Shown in pieces: positions 17,512 to 26,203 of a DNA stretch of 64,000 nt (position 1 is the stretch's first letter; every line of letters begins with the position of its first letter). The notes beneath the pieces are model-generated. The model did not search any database. It saw only the letters and a program-made list of their open reading frames with translations, and had not been told where the DNA came from. Location of the stretch: positions 186,001 to 250,000 of the forward strand of contig NZ_MVHJ01000003.1 in assembly GCF_002086115.1 (NCBI RefSeq). The letters are read 5' to 3'. Both the position numbers and the translations under genes were made by a program. This stretch comes from Mycolicibacterium bacteremicum. GTDB lineage: Bacteria > Actinomycetota > Actinomycetes > Mycobacteriales > Mycobacteriaceae.

Positions 17512-18422
17512 AAGCCGAGGCGCCCAAGCTGTTTGGGGTCGCGCTGCCAGTTCTTGGCAACCTTGACGCGTAGCTCGAGGAAGACCTTGGTGCCCAGCAG
17601 CTTCTCGATCTGCAGCCGGGCGGCGGTGCCGACCTCGCGCAGCCTGGCCCCGCCCTTGCCGATGACGATGCCCTTCTGGCTGTCGCGTTCGACGTAGAGG
17701 ATGGCGCGCACATCCAGCAGCGGATCGTCTTCCGGACGTCCTTCGCGCTCGTCGACCTCGTCGATGACGACGGCCAGTGAATGCGGCAGCTCGTCGCGCA
17801 CGCCCTCCAGGGCGGCCTCGCGGATCAGCTCGGCCATCAGCACTTCCTCGGGCTCATCGGTGAGTTCGCCGTCGGGATAGAACGCCGGGCCCGGTTCCAG
17901 ATGGGAGACCAGCACATCGGTGAGGACATCGATCTGCTGACCGGCGGTGGCCGAGACCGGGACGATGTCGGCGGCCTTGTCCCCGAAGGCCTCTTGCACC
18001 GCAACCAGTTGGGCGGCCACCTTCTCCCGCGACACCTTGTCGGTCTTGGTGACCACCACGATGAGCGTGGTCCGCGGCGCCACCGCGCAGATCTGCTCGA
18101 AGATCCAGCGGTCGCCGGGACCGATGCCCTCGTCGGCGGGGATGCAGAAGCCGATGATGTCGACTTGCGCGTAGGTGTCCTTGACCAGATCGTTGAGCCG
18201 CTGCCCGAGCAGGGTGCGCGGCCGGTGCAGACCCGGGGTGTCGACCAGCACGATCTGGAAGTCCTCCCGGTGCACGATGCCGCGGATGGTGTGCCGGGTG
18301 GTCTGCGGCCGGTTGGAGGTGATCGCGACCTTCTGCCCCACCAGGGCGTTGGTCAGCGTCGACTTGCCGGTGTTCGGGCGGCCGACGAAACAGACGAAGC
18401 CGGACCGGAATTCGGTACTCAC
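17508..18422 (-). CDS. era: GTPase Era
   Basis: A 304-residue Era GTPase involved in 16S rRNA maturation and 30S assembly. G motifs in order: G1 GRPNTGKSTLTN, G2 TTRHTIRG, G3 VDTPGLHRP, G4 VVTKTDKV, G5 VSATAG. The C-terminal KH domain is recognisable by AILYVERDSQKGIVIGKGGARLREVG, followed by LELRVKVAKNWQRD. Start ATG 18422 overlaps the upstream stop (ATGA). It is the last gene of the phoH-ybeY-CorC-cdd-era operon. Confidence 0.97.
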   Translation of the reverse strand: MSTEFRSGFVCFVGRPNTGKSTLTNALVGQKVAITSNRPQTTRHTIRGIVHREDFQIVLVDTPGLHRPRTLLGQRLNDLVKDTYAQVDIIGFCIPADEGIGPGDRWIFEQICAVAPRTTLIVVVTKTDKVSREKVAAQLVAVQEAFGDKAADIVPVSATAGQQIDVLTDVLVSHLEPGPAFYPDGELTDEPEEVLMAELIREAALEGVRDELPHSLAVVIDEVDEREGRPEDDPLLDVRAILYVERDSQKGIVIGKGGARLREVGTAARLQIEKLLGTKVFLELRVKVAKNWQRDPKQLGRLGF

Positions 18423-18742
18423 GGGGCCTCCAGCGGGTTTCCCGACCGGTCGGTGACGATCACGGCAGCATCCGGGGACAGCTCGGTCACCGCGGCGACG
18501 CCGGCGTCGTCGGCCGATCCGCCGACCAGCACCGCGGCCTCCAGGCCGGCCGCCCCGCTGGATACCGCGGCGGCCACCGCGGCCTGCAGCGCGGTCAGCT
18601 GCAGCGCCGCCAGCGTGACCGGCGCGCCGGCGTAGGTCCGGCCGTCGAGATCGCGCACCGCCGCGCCCTCGGGCGCCTCGGCCCGGCCCATCGCGCCGCG
18701 GGCCAGCGTCACCAACTTGGCGTCTTCGTCCGGCAGGCTCAT
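18419..18742 (-). CDS. Cytidine deaminase-like small protein (Rv2365c-like)
   Basis: A 107-residue protein with the fold signature of the cytidine deaminase family ([32 protein letters not shown]), but I see no HAE or PCxxC zinc ligands; there is no cysteine at all. It is therefore probably not a working deaminase. It overlaps both neighbours by ATGA junctions (18739-18742 and 18419-18422), so expression is tied to the CorC-like protein and Era. It matches Rv2365c in place and size. Confidence 0.75.
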   Translation of the reverse strand: MSLPDEDAKLVTLARGAMGRAEAPEGAAVRDLDGRTYAGAPVTLAALQLTALQAAVAAAVSSGAAGLEAAVLVGGSADDAGVAAVTELSPDAAVIVTDRSGNPLEAP

Positions 18743-20037
18743 CCGTGGTCCTCCTGACTGTCGGGACTGCGTTCTTCGGGACTGATCAACACGGTGCCGA
18801 CGCGTACCCGGCCGCGGTGGTCCGGCCCGCCCTCGGCGCGCAACCGCAGCCCGTTCCAGCTGACCTGCGCGCCGGGCAGCGGCACCCGGCCCAGTTCGTG
18901 GGCCAGCAGGCCGCCGACGGTGTCGACCTCCAGGTCCTCGCCGATCTCCAGATCGTCGTAGAGCTCGCCGAGATCCTGGATCGGCACCCGGGCCGACACC
19001 CGGAAGCGCTTGTCGCCCAGTTCCTCCCAGGGGGCCACCTCGTCGGCGTCGTACTCGTCGTTGATCTCGCCGACGATCTCCTCGAGCACATCCTCGATGG
19101 TGACCAGTCCGGCGATCGCACCGTATTCGTCGACCAGCAGGGCCATGTGATTGCGGTCGCGTTGCATCTCGCGCAGCAGGGTGTCCAACGGTTTGGAATC
19201 GGGCACGAAGACCGCCGGGCGCATCAGTTCGCCGACCCGGATGTCCATCCGGCCGCGTTCCAGCCGGGTCTGCTGCACCAAATCCTTGAGATAGATGACG
19301 CCGACGACATCGTCGACGTTCTCGCCGATCACCGGCAGCCGGGAGTGCCCGCTGCGCACCGCCAGCGATGTCGCCTGCGCGACCGTCTTGTCACTCTCGA
19401 TCCACACCATCTCGGTGCGCGGCACCATCACCTCACGCGCCGGGGTGTCGCCGAGTTCGAAGACCGACTGGATCATCCGCCGCTCGTCGTCGGCCACCAC
19501 ACCGCGCTGCTGGGCCAGGTCGACCACCTCGCGCAGTTCGATCTCGGAGGCGAACGGGCCGTTGCGGAACCCCCGGCCGGGCGTCAGCGCATTGCCGATC
19601 AGCACCAGCAGCCGGCTGATCGGGGTGAGCAGTACCGAAATGGCATGCAGCGGAAGGGCCGAGGCCAACGCGATGGTGTAGGCGTTCTGCCGCCCGACGG
19701 TGCGCGGGCCCACCCCGATGGCCACGAAGCTGACCACCACCATGGTGGCGGCCGCGGTGAACAGCCCCCACCCGACACCGAGCGGGCCGTCCAGATAGGA
19801 CACCAGCAGCACCGTCGCGGTCACCTCGCAGGTGATGCGCAGCAGCACAACCAGATTGATGTAGCGCGGCCGGTCGGCCAGCACCCGGGCCAACCGGATG
19901 GCACCGGGCCGCTCATCGCGGACCATCTCCTCCACGCGGGCCAGCGAGGCGGTACTGATCGCCGCGTCGACCGCGGCGAACAGGCCACCGAGCGCAATCA
20001 GGACCACTGCGCCCAGCAGCGGCGTGATGCCCGTCAC
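18739..20037 (-). CDS. CNNM/CorC-type membrane protein with CBS pair (Rv2366c-like)
   Basis: A 432-residue membrane protein from GTG 20037 (overlapping the ybeY stop as GTGA). The N-terminal DUF21/CNNM domain has about four hydrophobic segments ([85 protein letters not shown]). A cytoplasmic CBS pair follows ([14 protein letters not shown]..., [24 protein letters not shown]) and a C-terminal CorC_HlyC domain. Homologs act in Mg2+ or other ion transport or are called hemolysin-like; the ion is not known here. Confidence 0.9.
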   Translation of the reverse strand: MTGITPLLGAVVLIALGGLFAAVDAAISTASLARVEEMVRDERPGAIRLARVLADRPRYINLVVLLRITCEVTATVLLVSYLDGPLGVGWGLFTAAATMVVVSFVAIGVGPRTVGRQNAYTIALASALPLHAISVLLTPISRLLVLIGNALTPGRGFRNGPFASEIELREVVDLAQQRGVVADDERRMIQSVFELGDTPAREVMVPRTEMVWIESDKTVAQATSLAVRSGHSRLPVIGENVDDVVGVIYLKDLVQQTRLERGRMDIRVGELMRPAVFVPDSKPLDTLLREMQRDRNHMALLVDEYGAIAGLVTIEDVLEEIVGEINDEYDADEVAPWEELGDKRFRVSARVPIQDLGELYDDLEIGEDLEVDTVGGLLAHELGRVPLPGAQVSWNGLRLRAEGGPDHRGRVRVGTVLISPEERSPDSQEDHG

Positions 20038-20570
20038 TGCTGGTCGAAGTATCGCGACCTGTCCAGCAGGCGACGATCCTTCTCGGTCTGCAGATCCTGC
20101 CGGTAGGCCTGGACCTGGTCGGCGACCCACTCCTCCAGGAGACGACGCTGCAGGGCGAACATCTCCTTCTCCTCGTCGGGTTCGGCGTGGTCATACCCCA
20201 GCAGGTGCAGCACCCCGTGCACCGTGAGCAGCGCGAGCTCCTGCCCCAGCGAATGCCCGGCCTTCTCAGCCTGTTTGGCGGCGAACTCCGGGCACAGCAC
20301 GATATCGCCGAGCATCGACGGACCCGGCTCGGCGGCATCGGGCCGACCGCCGGGCTCCAGCTCGTCCATCGGAAAGCTCATCACATCGGTCGGGCCGGGC
20401 AGGTCCATCCAGCGCATGTGCAGGTCGGCCATGGCCGCCTCGTCGAGCAGCACCATGGACAACTCGGCGGCCGGATTGACGTCCATCTGGCCGATGACGA
20501 ATTTGGCAACGCTGATCAGTTCCTGTTCGGACACGTCGATGCCCGACTCGTTGGAGACCTCGATACTCAT
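20034..20570 (-). CDS. ybeY: Endoribonuclease YbeY
   Basis: A 178-residue metal-dependent RNase that acts in 16S rRNA 3' maturation and ribosome quality control. The zinc site is [11 protein letters not shown] (three histidines) near residue 115, preceded by the family motif [12 protein letters not shown] 20570 is chosen because GAGGGA lies ~5 nt upstream and it overlaps the stop of a 22-codon ORF in an ATGA junction; the frame runs on upstream to 20600 without support. Ortholog of Rv2367c. Confidence 0.95.
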   Translation of the reverse strand: MSIEVSNESGIDVSEQELISVAKFVIGQMDVNPAAELSMVLLDEAAMADLHMRWMDLPGPTDVMSFPMDELEPGGRPDAAEPGPSMLGDIVLCPEFAAKQAEKAGHSLGQELALLTVHGVLHLLGYDHAEPDEEKEMFALQRRLLEEWVADQVQAYRQDLQTEKDRRLLDRSRYFDQQ

Positions 20571-20635
20571 GCGGTTCCCTCGCAGGCTCGGGTTCCGCAT
20601 GCAATTTTATTGTTCGCTCCGCAAGCTTCGCTCAT
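20567..20635 (-). CDS. 22-codon mini-ORF chaining phoH to ybeY
   Basis: ATG 20635 overlaps the phoH TGA (ATGA), and its own TGA (20569-20567) overlaps the ybeY ATG (ATGA again). The product would be [14 protein letters not shown] followed by TRACEGTA, with three cysteines. The first bases (ATGAGCGAAGCTTGCGGAGC) resemble GAGCG-rich start-associated elements elsewhere in this window. It most likely serves translational coupling or is a chance product of such an element; a functional peptide is not shown. Confidence 0.35.
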   Translation of the reverse strand: MSEACGANNKIACGTRACEGTA

Positions 20636-21672
20636 CTATTCGGCCGACCACCCGAGCTGCGCCGCTGCGCCCGATTCAGCAGATCGGGCTGCGCCTCGTG
20701 CCGCGAGTAGGCGTCCACGATCTCCGACACCAACCGGTGGCGCACCACGTCGGCGCTGGTCAGCTCGGCGAAGTGGATATCGTCGATGCGAGCGAGGATG
20801 TCCGAGGCCGCACGCAGGCCCGACTGGGAACCGCCGGGCAGATCGACCTGGGTGACATCGCCGGTGACCACCATCTTGGACCCGAACCCCAGCCGGGTCA
20901 GGAACATCTTCATCTGCTCGGGCGTCGTGTTCTGCGCCTCGTCGAGGATGATGAACGCGTCGTTGAGGCTGCGGCCGCGCATGAAGGCCAGCGGGGCCAC
21001 CTCGATCACCCCGGCCGCCAACAGGTTCGGGATCGCCGCCGGGTCCATCATGTCGTGCAGTGCGTCGTAGAGCGGGCGCAGATAGGGGTCGATCTTCTCG
21101 GTCAGCGTGCCGGGCAGGAAGCCCAGCCGCTCACCGGCCTCCACCGCCGGGCGGGTCAGGATGATGCGGTTGACCTCTTTGGCCTGCAGCGCGGCGACCG
21201 CCTTGGCCATCGCCAGGTAGGTCTTGCCGGTACCGGCCGGGCCGATGCCGAAGACGATGGTGTGCGAGTCGATGGCGTCGACGTAACGCTTCTGGTTCAG
21301 CGTCTTGGGCCGGATCGTCTTGCCGCGCCGCGACAGGATGTCCAGGGTCAGCACCTCGGCCGGGGACGCCTCGGACCCGCCGGTGAGCATGGACACGCTG
21401 TGCCGGATGGCATCGGGGGTCAGCGGCTGGCCTCGGCTGATGACGGCGGTCAGCTCGGTGACCACCCGTTCGGCCAACGCCACATCGGCGGGCTCACCGC
21501 TGAAGGTGATGTCGTTGCCGCGGACGTGGATGTCGGCGGTCAGCAGTTTTTCCAGGGCACGCAGGTTCTCGTCGGCCGAGCCGAGCAGGCCCACGATGGT
21601 GTCGGGCGGAACAGTGATGCTGCTTCGTACCGGTCCGGTGATCGGGCCAGCGGTCGTCTCGCGGGGCGTCAC
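20632..21672 (-). CDS. phoH: PhoH-family ATPase
   Basis: A 346-residue PhoH-like P-loop ATPase, ortholog of Rv2368c (PhoH1). Walker A is FGIGPAGTGKTYLAMAKA; Walker B is DAFIILDEAQNTT; also KRYVDAIDSHTIV and TGDVTQVDLP. An N-terminal KH-like segment (ADIHVRGNDITFSGEPADV) precedes the ATPase. The family couples ATP hydrolysis to RNA metabolism and is usually next to ybeY, as here. I choose GTG 21672 from the N-terminal match to the mycobacterial protein (TPRET...); the ribosome site is weak. Confidence 0.93.
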   Translation of the reverse strand: MTPRETTAGPITGPVRSSITVPPDTIVGLLGSADENLRALEKLLTADIHVRGNDITFSGEPADVALAERVVTELTAVISRGQPLTPDAIRHSVSMLTGGSEASPAEVLTLDILSRRGKTIRPKTLNQKRYVDAIDSHTIVFGIGPAGTGKTYLAMAKAVAALQAKEVNRIILTRPAVEAGERLGFLPGTLTEKIDPYLRPLYDALHDMMDPAAIPNLLAAGVIEVAPLAFMRGRSLNDAFIILDEAQNTTPEQMKMFLTRLGFGSKMVVTGDVTQVDLPGGSQSGLRAASDILARIDDIHFAELTSADVVRHRLVSEIVDAYSRHEAQPDLLNRAQRRSSGGRPNR

Positions 21673-21752
21673 GTGGAGTTTCGTGCCTGCTTTCTGGGTT
21701 CTCGAAATGGTGCCTGTCAAGTTTACCGCCGGGTGCCGAGCTGTCCCAATGG

Positions 21753-22493
21753 TTAGTTCTGCAGGTCCCAGCGGCTGCTGAGGACGCCGATCGCCCCGAG
21801 CGCGACGGCCGCCGCGGTCGACGTACGCAACACCGACGGTCCCAGTCGTACGGGCTGCGCGCCGGCGGCGGTCAGCTCCGCCAGTTCCTCGGGCGCGACC
21901 CCGCCCTCCGGGCCGATCACCAGCAGCAACGCCTCGGCGTCGGCCACGCCGGCATCGGCGATGCCCACCGTCGCCGACTCGTGCAGCACCAGCGTGCGGG
22001 TGTGCGCCGCCCGGGCGACGAGATCCCGGGTGGACGCCAGGCCGTCGACGGTCGGGATGTACGGGCGCCGCGACTGCCGCGCGGCCGATCGAGCGACCGC
22101 ACCCCAGCGCGCCAATCCCTTGTCGATCTTGGCCGAGGACTCCCAGCGCGCCACGCACCGCGCGGCCTGCCAGGCCAGGAAGCCGTCGGCACCGGCCTCG
22201 GTGGCCAGTTCCACGGCCAGCTCGGAGCGTTCGGATTTGGGCAGCGCCTGGGCGATGGTCACGGTCGGCGTTGCCCGCGCGACCTCCGTGAGTGCGAGGA
22301 CCCGTGCGTCGAGGCGACCCTTGGCCACCTGCTCGACGACGACATGCGCGACGGCGCCGGCGCCGTCGCCGAGGTCGAGTTCCTCCCCCGCCCGGGTGCG
22401 CCGGACGGTCGCGGCGTGGTGCCCCTCGTCACCGTCGACGACGACGGTGCCGCCGACATCGGCCAGCGCGTCGACGTAGAACAGCGATCTCAT
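21753..22493 (-). CDS. rsmE: 16S rRNA (uracil-1498-N3) methyltransferase RsmE
   Basis: A 246-residue SPOUT-class RNA methyltransferase. The N-terminal PUA-like part holds [25 protein letters not shown]; the SPOUT knot holds [24 protein letters not shown] and the SAM-binding [19 protein letters not shown] and [16 protein letters not shown]. It modifies U1498 in the decoding region of the 30S subunit using SAM. Its ATG is the last of four start codons repeated every 35 bp in the repeat array just upstream. Ortholog of Rv2372c; the PE/PPE genes that lie between phoH and rsmE in M. tuberculosis are absent. Confidence 0.95.
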   Translation of the reverse strand: MRSLFYVDALADVGGTVVVDGDEGHHAATVRRTRAGEELDLGDGAGAVAHVVVEQVAKGRLDARVLALTEVARATPTVTIAQALPKSERSELAVELATEAGADGFLAWQAARCVARWESSAKIDKGLARWGAVARSAARQSRRPYIPTVDGLASTRDLVARAAHTRTLVLHESATVGIADAGVADAEALLLVIGPEGGVAPEELAELTAAGAQPVRLGPSVLRTSTAAAVALGAIGVLSSRWDLQN

Positions 22494-22598
22494 CCGCGAT
22501 CCGCTCCGCTGCTCGCTCGCGACCTCATCCGCGATCCGCTCCGCTGCTCGCTCGCGACCTCATCCGCGATCCGCTCCGCTGCTCGCTCGCGACCTCAT
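22494..22598 (-). repeat. Three 35-bp tandem repeats, each an ATG-to-TGA mini-ORF
   Basis: Three exact 35-bp copies fill the dnaJ2-rsmE gap. Read on the minus strand each starts ATGAGGTCGCGAGCGAGC and encodes [12 protein letters not shown], then TGA overlapping the next copy's ATG (ATGA). Starts are at 22598, 22563 and 22528; the fourth in the series, 22493, is the start of rsmE (MRSLFY...). The array is thus a chain of coupled mini-ORFs leading into rsmE. Confidence 0.9.
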
Positions 22599-22605
22599 CG
22601 AAAGA

Positions 22606-23757
22606 TCAGCGGCCGGAGAACGTCTCGCGCAGCCGGCTGAACAGTCCACCCGCGGCGCCGGCCGCCGCGCCGTTGGCCGATTTCACCTCGGCGACGTCGC
22701 GGGCGCGGTGCTCCTTGAGCTTGCGCAGCAATTCGGTGTCGGTGTGGTCCAGCCGGGTCGGGACGAGCACCTCGACGTGGGCGTGCAGGTTGCCGCGCAC
22801 ACCGGAGCGCAGGTGCGGCATCCCGTGCCCGCGCAGCGTGGTGACCGCACCGGGCTGGGTGCCGGCCGGGATGTCCAGCTCGATCGGGCCGTCCAGGATC
22901 GCGTCGACGGTGACCTTGGTGCCCAGTGCCGCGTCGAACATCGGGACGGTGACGGTGCAGTGCAGATCGTCGCCGTCGCGCACGAAGACGTCGTGCTGCT
23001 GCTCGTGGACCTCGACATAGAGATCACCGGCGGGGCCACCGCCGGGGCCGACCTCGCCCTGGGCCGCCAGCCGCACCCGCATCCCGTCACCCACACCGGC
23101 CGGAATCTTCACGCTGATCTCACGGCGGGCCTGGACCCGGCCGTCGCCGCCGCAGCGGTGGCACGGGTCCGGGATGACCTCGCCGACGCCACCGCACACC
23201 GGGCACGGCCGCGATGTCATGACCTGACCCAGCAGCGAGCGCTGGACGGTCTGCACCTCGCCCTGGCCGTGGCAGGTGCCGCAGGTCTGCGGCGTGGAAT
23301 TGCCGTGGGTGCCCTTGCCCTGACACAGATCGCACAGCACGGCGGTGTCGACAGTGACCTGCTTGGTCACGCCGGTCGCGCACTCGGCCAGATCCAGCCG
23401 CATCCGCAACAGCGAGTCCGACCCGGGTCGCACCCGGCCGATCGGCCCGCGGGAGCCGGCGCCGCCGCCGAAGAACGCCTCGAACACGTCGCCCAGACCA
23501 CCGAAACCGCCGGCGAACCCACCGCCGCCGGCGGCCGCGCTCTCCATCGGGTCACCGCCGAGATCGACGATGCGGCGCTTCTCCGGATCGGAGAGCACCT
23601 CATAGGCCAGCTGGATCTCGGTGAAGCGCGCCTGCGCCGCCTCATCCGGGTTCACGTCGGGGTGCAGCTCCCGGGCCAGCTTGCGGTACGCGCGCTTGAG
23701 CTCCGAATCACTGGCGCCCTTGCTCACGCCGAGCAGACCGTAATAATCGCGTGCCAC
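22606..23757 (-). CDS. dnaJ2: Chaperone DnaJ2 (Hsp40)
   Basis: A 383-residue type I Hsp40. J domain at residues 1-66 with HPD in [11 protein letters not shown]; a Gly/Phe-rich linker ([23 protein letters not shown]); four CxxCxGxG zinc motifs ([32 protein letters not shown]); C-terminal substrate-binding beta domains. It stimulates DnaK ATPase and binds unfolded proteins. GTG 23757 follows GAGAGAGG; the frame upstream has no support. It follows hrcA, as Rv2373c follows Rv2374c. Confidence 0.97.
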   Translation of the reverse strand: MARDYYGLLGVSKGASDSELKRAYRKLARELHPDVNPDEAAQARFTEIQLAYEVLSDPEKRRIVDLGGDPMESAAAGGGGFAGGFGGLGDVFEAFFGGGAGSRGPIGRVRPGSDSLLRMRLDLAECATGVTKQVTVDTAVLCDLCQGKGTHGNSTPQTCGTCHGQGEVQTVQRSLLGQVMTSRPCPVCGGVGEVIPDPCHRCGGDGRVQARREISVKIPAGVGDGMRVRLAAQGEVGPGGGPAGDLYVEVHEQQHDVFVRDGDDLHCTVTVPMFDAALGTKVTVDAILDGPIELDIPAGTQPGAVTTLRGHGMPHLRSGVRGNLHAHVEVLVPTRLDHTDTELLRKLKEHRARDVAEVKSANGAAAGAAGGLFSRLRETFSGR

Positions 23758-23774
23758 GGTTGAAACCTCTCTCG

Positions 23775-23791
23775 TACCGCCGTCGGCGGTA
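23775..23791 (-). terminator. Intercistronic hairpin between hrcA and dnaJ2
   Basis: TACCGCC-GTC-GGCGGTA is a perfect 7-bp stem with a 3-nt loop in the 59-nt gap, directly before the dnaJ2 ribosome site. It has no U-tract. It could attenuate, stabilise or separate the two messages; I cannot tell which. Confidence 0.35.
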
Positions 23792-23816
23792 TGCCCCAAA
23801 AATGTCGGGGACCCGG

Positions 23817-24848
23817 TTACCGGGTGCCCAGAACCTCACCTATGTAGAGAGCAACTGCGGCGACGTTGGCGATCGTTCCCGGATAGTCCATCCGTGTGGG
23901 ACCGACCACACCCATACCGCCGAAGACCTTGCCCGAGCTGCCGTAGGTGGTGCTGACCACCGACGTCCCCAGCATCTGCTCGGCCTCGGTCTCGTGCCCG
24001 ATACGCACCGTGACCTTACCGGCCTCCTGCTGCGCCGCGAGCAGCCGCAGCACCACCACCTGCTCCTCGAGCGCCTCCAGCACCGAACGCAACGAACCGC
24101 CGAAGTCGGCGGTGTTGCGGGTGAGGTTGGCGGTGCCACCGAGCAGCAACCGTTCCTCGGTGTGTTCGACCAGCGTCTCGACCAGCACGGTGGCCGCCCG
24201 GCCCACCGCATCGCCGAGTCCGCCGTGCCCGTCGAGCGCGCCGGCCAGGTCGGCCACCGCGATCGAGGCCGCCGACAGCGGTTTGCCCTCCAGCGCAGCA
24301 CCGAGCCGCTCGCGCAGCTGGGACAGTTCGTGCTCGCTGATCGCATCGCCCAGTTCGACCACCCGCTGGTCGACGCGTCCGCTGTCGGTGATGACCACCA
24401 GCAGCAGCTTCGCCGGGGTCAGCGCGACGACTTCGAGGTGCCGCACGGTCGACGTCGACAGAGTGGGGTACTGGATGATCGCGACCTGGCGCGTCAACTG
24501 GGCCAGCAGCCGCACCGCGCGGCGCAGCACGTCGTCGAGGTCGACGCCCGATTCCAGGAAGCTCAGGATGGCCCGGCGCTCGGCGGACGACATGGGTTTC
24601 ACGTCGTCGAGACGGTCGACGAACTCGCGGTAGCCCTTCTCGGTGGGGACCCGGCCCGAGCTGGTGTGCGGTTGGGTGATGTATCCCTCGGCCTCCAGGA
24701 CCGCCATGTCGTTGCGTACCGTCGCGCTGGAGACGCCCAGGTTGTGCCGTTCGACGAGCGTCTTGGAGCCGATGGGTTCCTTGGTGGCGACGAAATCGGC
24801 GACGATGGCGCGCAACACCTCGAAACGACGGTCGTCGGCACTACCCAT
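23817..24848 (-). CDS. hrcA: Heat-inducible transcription repressor HrcA
   Basis: A 343-residue HrcA. The N-terminal winged helix is [46 protein letters not shown]; then come [23 protein letters not shown] and the GAF-like dimerisation region, ending [16 protein letters not shown]. It represses groE-type genes through CIRCE in mycobacteria. GGAGGTGA is a strong ribosome site just upstream. I looked for a CIRCE element (TTAGCACTC-N9-GAGTGCTAA) in the 178-nt upstream gap and saw none, so autoregulation by CIRCE is not supported here. Confidence 0.96.
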   Translation of the reverse strand: MGSADDRRFEVLRAIVADFVATKEPIGSKTLVERHNLGVSSATVRNDMAVLEAEGYITQPHTSSGRVPTEKGYREFVDRLDDVKPMSSAERRAILSFLESGVDLDDVLRRAVRLLAQLTRQVAIIQYPTLSTSTVRHLEVVALTPAKLLLVVITDSGRVDQRVVELGDAISEHELSQLRERLGAALEGKPLSAASIAVADLAGALDGHGGLGDAVGRAATVLVETLVEHTEERLLLGGTANLTRNTADFGGSLRSVLEALEEQVVVLRLLAAQQEAGKVTVRIGHETEAEQMLGTSVVSTTYGSSGKVFGGMGVVGPTRMDYPGTIANVAAVALYIGEVLGTR

Positions 24849-25026
24849 GGTTCACCTCCGGAATTCACCTGTCCGTTGCCCTGGATCTGTACCCATTTTA
24901 CGGATATCAACTGCGCGGATTCACCTCGGCGGCAGCGGGCGGCGTGTTCTGCCCTTGAGGAGGCAAGGACATTGCCGAACATCGCCGGTGGTTTGCGGTT
25001 AACCTCACGTGCATGGGAGCCCGCCG

Positions 25027-25335
25027 GTGATCTTCAAGGGAGTTCGCGACGGCAAGCCGTACCCCGAACACGGCCTTTCCTACCGGCAGTGGGCGCAGAT
25101 CCCACCCCGCCAGATCCGGCTCGACGAACTGGTCACCACCACGACCGTGCTGGCACTGGATCGGTTGCTGTCCGAGGACTCCACGTTCTACGGGGATCTG
25201 TTCCCGCACGCGGTGCGGTGGCGCGGCATCATCTACCTCGAGGACGGCCTGCATCGCGCGGTGCGCGCCGCGCTGCGCAACCGGACCGTGCTGCACGCGC
25301 GGGTCTACGACATGGACGGTCCGCTGCCGGCGTGA
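25027..25335 (+). CDS. Conserved hypothetical protein (Rv2375-like)
   Basis: A 102-residue protein: VIFKGVRDGKPYPEHGLSYRQWAQIPP, then ELVTTTTVLALDRLLSEDSTFYGDLFPHAV and EDGLHRAVRAALRNRTVLHARV. The C-terminal half resembles the type II toxin-like or ParB/Srx-like small alpha/beta proteins annotated only as conserved in mycobacteria. I choose GTG 25027 because GGGAG lies 8 nt upstream; an in-frame GTG at 25009 is the alternative. Position and size match Rv2375. The last 31 bases overlap the convergent DUF998 gene. Confidence 0.75.
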   Translation: MIFKGVRDGKPYPEHGLSYRQWAQIPPRQIRLDELVTTTTVLALDRLLSEDSTFYGDLFPHAVRWRGIIYLEDGLHRAVRAALRNRTVLHARVYDMDGPLPA

Positions 25336-25907
25336 CCCCGCCGGCACAGCAAGTGGCCGGCGGTCATCACCTGCCACGCGAAGATCGGGTACACGCTGCC
25401 GCGTTCCCACGCCCCGACCGGCGCTGCGCCGACGACGGTCATCAGCAGCGCGGCCATACCGGCCACGCCGAGTAGCACCGATGCGATGTGATACCAGCCG
25501 GGCTCGGGCCATCCGGTGGCGGCGATGGCCGCGGCGTTGCCGCCGACGATCGCCAGCCCCGCCCCGATGACATGCCAGGTGTTGCCCTGCCCGCTGTGCA
25601 CGAACGCGATCAGGATGTTGCCGATGCCGTTGGCCACCGCGAACACCGAGAACCAGCGGCGCCGCGATTCGCGGGTGGCGAGCAGGGCAGCCGCGGCGAA
25701 GCAGAGACCCTGGAACGCGAACGCCGCATTCATCCACGCCGCGCGCGGTGAGACAGTCGGATCGCCCAGGGTGCTGATGTAGTCGCCGGCGTAGCCATAG
25801 CCCGGCAGTGCCGCCGCGGCCAGCACCTCGGCGGCGAAGTAGCCCGCCGCGCCGAGGATCCACAGTGCGGCGGCCGACCGCATCCGATGACCCGCGAGCA
25901 GACTCAT
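25305..25907 (-). CDS. DUF998 multi-pass membrane protein
   Basis: A 200-residue integral membrane protein with about six hydrophobic segments (ALWILGAAGYFAAEVLAAAAL, AWMNAAFAFQGLCFAAAALLA, WFSVFAVANGIGNILIAFVHSG, WHVIGAGLAIVGGNAAAIAATG, HIASVLLGVAGMAALLMTVVGA and a C-terminal one) and the family motif YISTLGDP. Function of DUF998 proteins is unknown. It lies downstream of the mbt operon terminator, so it is likely a separate unit; in M. tuberculosis this slot holds cfp2. Confidence 0.8.
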   Translation of the reverse strand: MSLLAGHRMRSAAALWILGAAGYFAAEVLAAAALPGYGYAGDYISTLGDPTVSPRAAWMNAAFAFQGLCFAAAALLATRESRRRWFSVFAVANGIGNILIAFVHSGQGNTWHVIGAGLAIVGGNAAAIAATGWPEPGWYHIASVLLGVAGMAALLMTVVGAAPVGAWERGSVYPIFAWQVMTAGHLLCRRGHAGSGPSMS

Positions 25908-25950
25908 GTACCCCTTATTGCCCAGCCGTGCGGGTATACATGCGTTCCCC

Positions 25951-25978
25951 CGCGAGCGGGAGGTACCCCCAGCTCGCG
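25951..25978 (-). terminator. Terminator hairpin after mbtH, end of the mycobactin operon
   Basis: CGCGAGC and GCTCGCG are exact inverted arms separated by 14 nt that contain a further GGG/CCC pairing, giving a long stem around GGTACC. It lies 15 nt past the mbtH stop and before the DUF998 start, so it probably ends mbt transcription. No U-run. A similar palindrome appears in many mycobacterial intergenic regions as I recall. Confidence 0.6.
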
Positions 25979-25993
25979 CCAGCGATCAGGCGC

Positions 25994-26203
25994 TCAGGAC
26001 ATGGCGTCGCGCAGGCTCTTGGGGCGCAGGTCGTTCCAGGTCTCCTCGACGTAGGCCAGGCAGTCGGCGCGGGTGCTCTCCCCGAACACCACCCGCCAAC
26101 CCGGCGGCACATCGGCGAACGTCGGCCAGAGGCTGTACTGCTCCTCCTCGTTGACCAGCACGAAGAAGACGCCGTCCTCGTCATCGAATGGGTTGTTGCT
26201 CAT
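25994..26203 (-). CDS. mbtH: MbtH protein
   Basis: A 69-residue MbtH-family protein, the founding type. The family signature is complete: [24 protein letters not shown], then [10 protein letters not shown] and a C-terminal [11 protein letters not shown]. MbtH proteins bind NRPS adenylation domains and are needed for their solubility or activity; here the partners should be MbtB, MbtE and MbtF. The start ATG 26203 lies 23 bases inside the 3' end of mbtG, after AAGGAAAG. Last gene of the mbt operon. Confidence 0.95.
   Translation of the reverse strand: MSNNPFDDEDGVFFVLVNEEEQYSLWPTFADVPPGWRVVFGESTRADCLAYVEETWNDLRPKSLRDAMS

Noticed and set aside
22491..22600. CRISPR-like array
   Set aside because: The repeats are directly adjacent with no spacers and no cas genes are present; it is a tandem minisatellite.
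24849..25026. CIRCE operator upstream of hrcA
   Set aside because: No TTAGCACTC/GAGTGCTAA-like repeat is visible in the gap.
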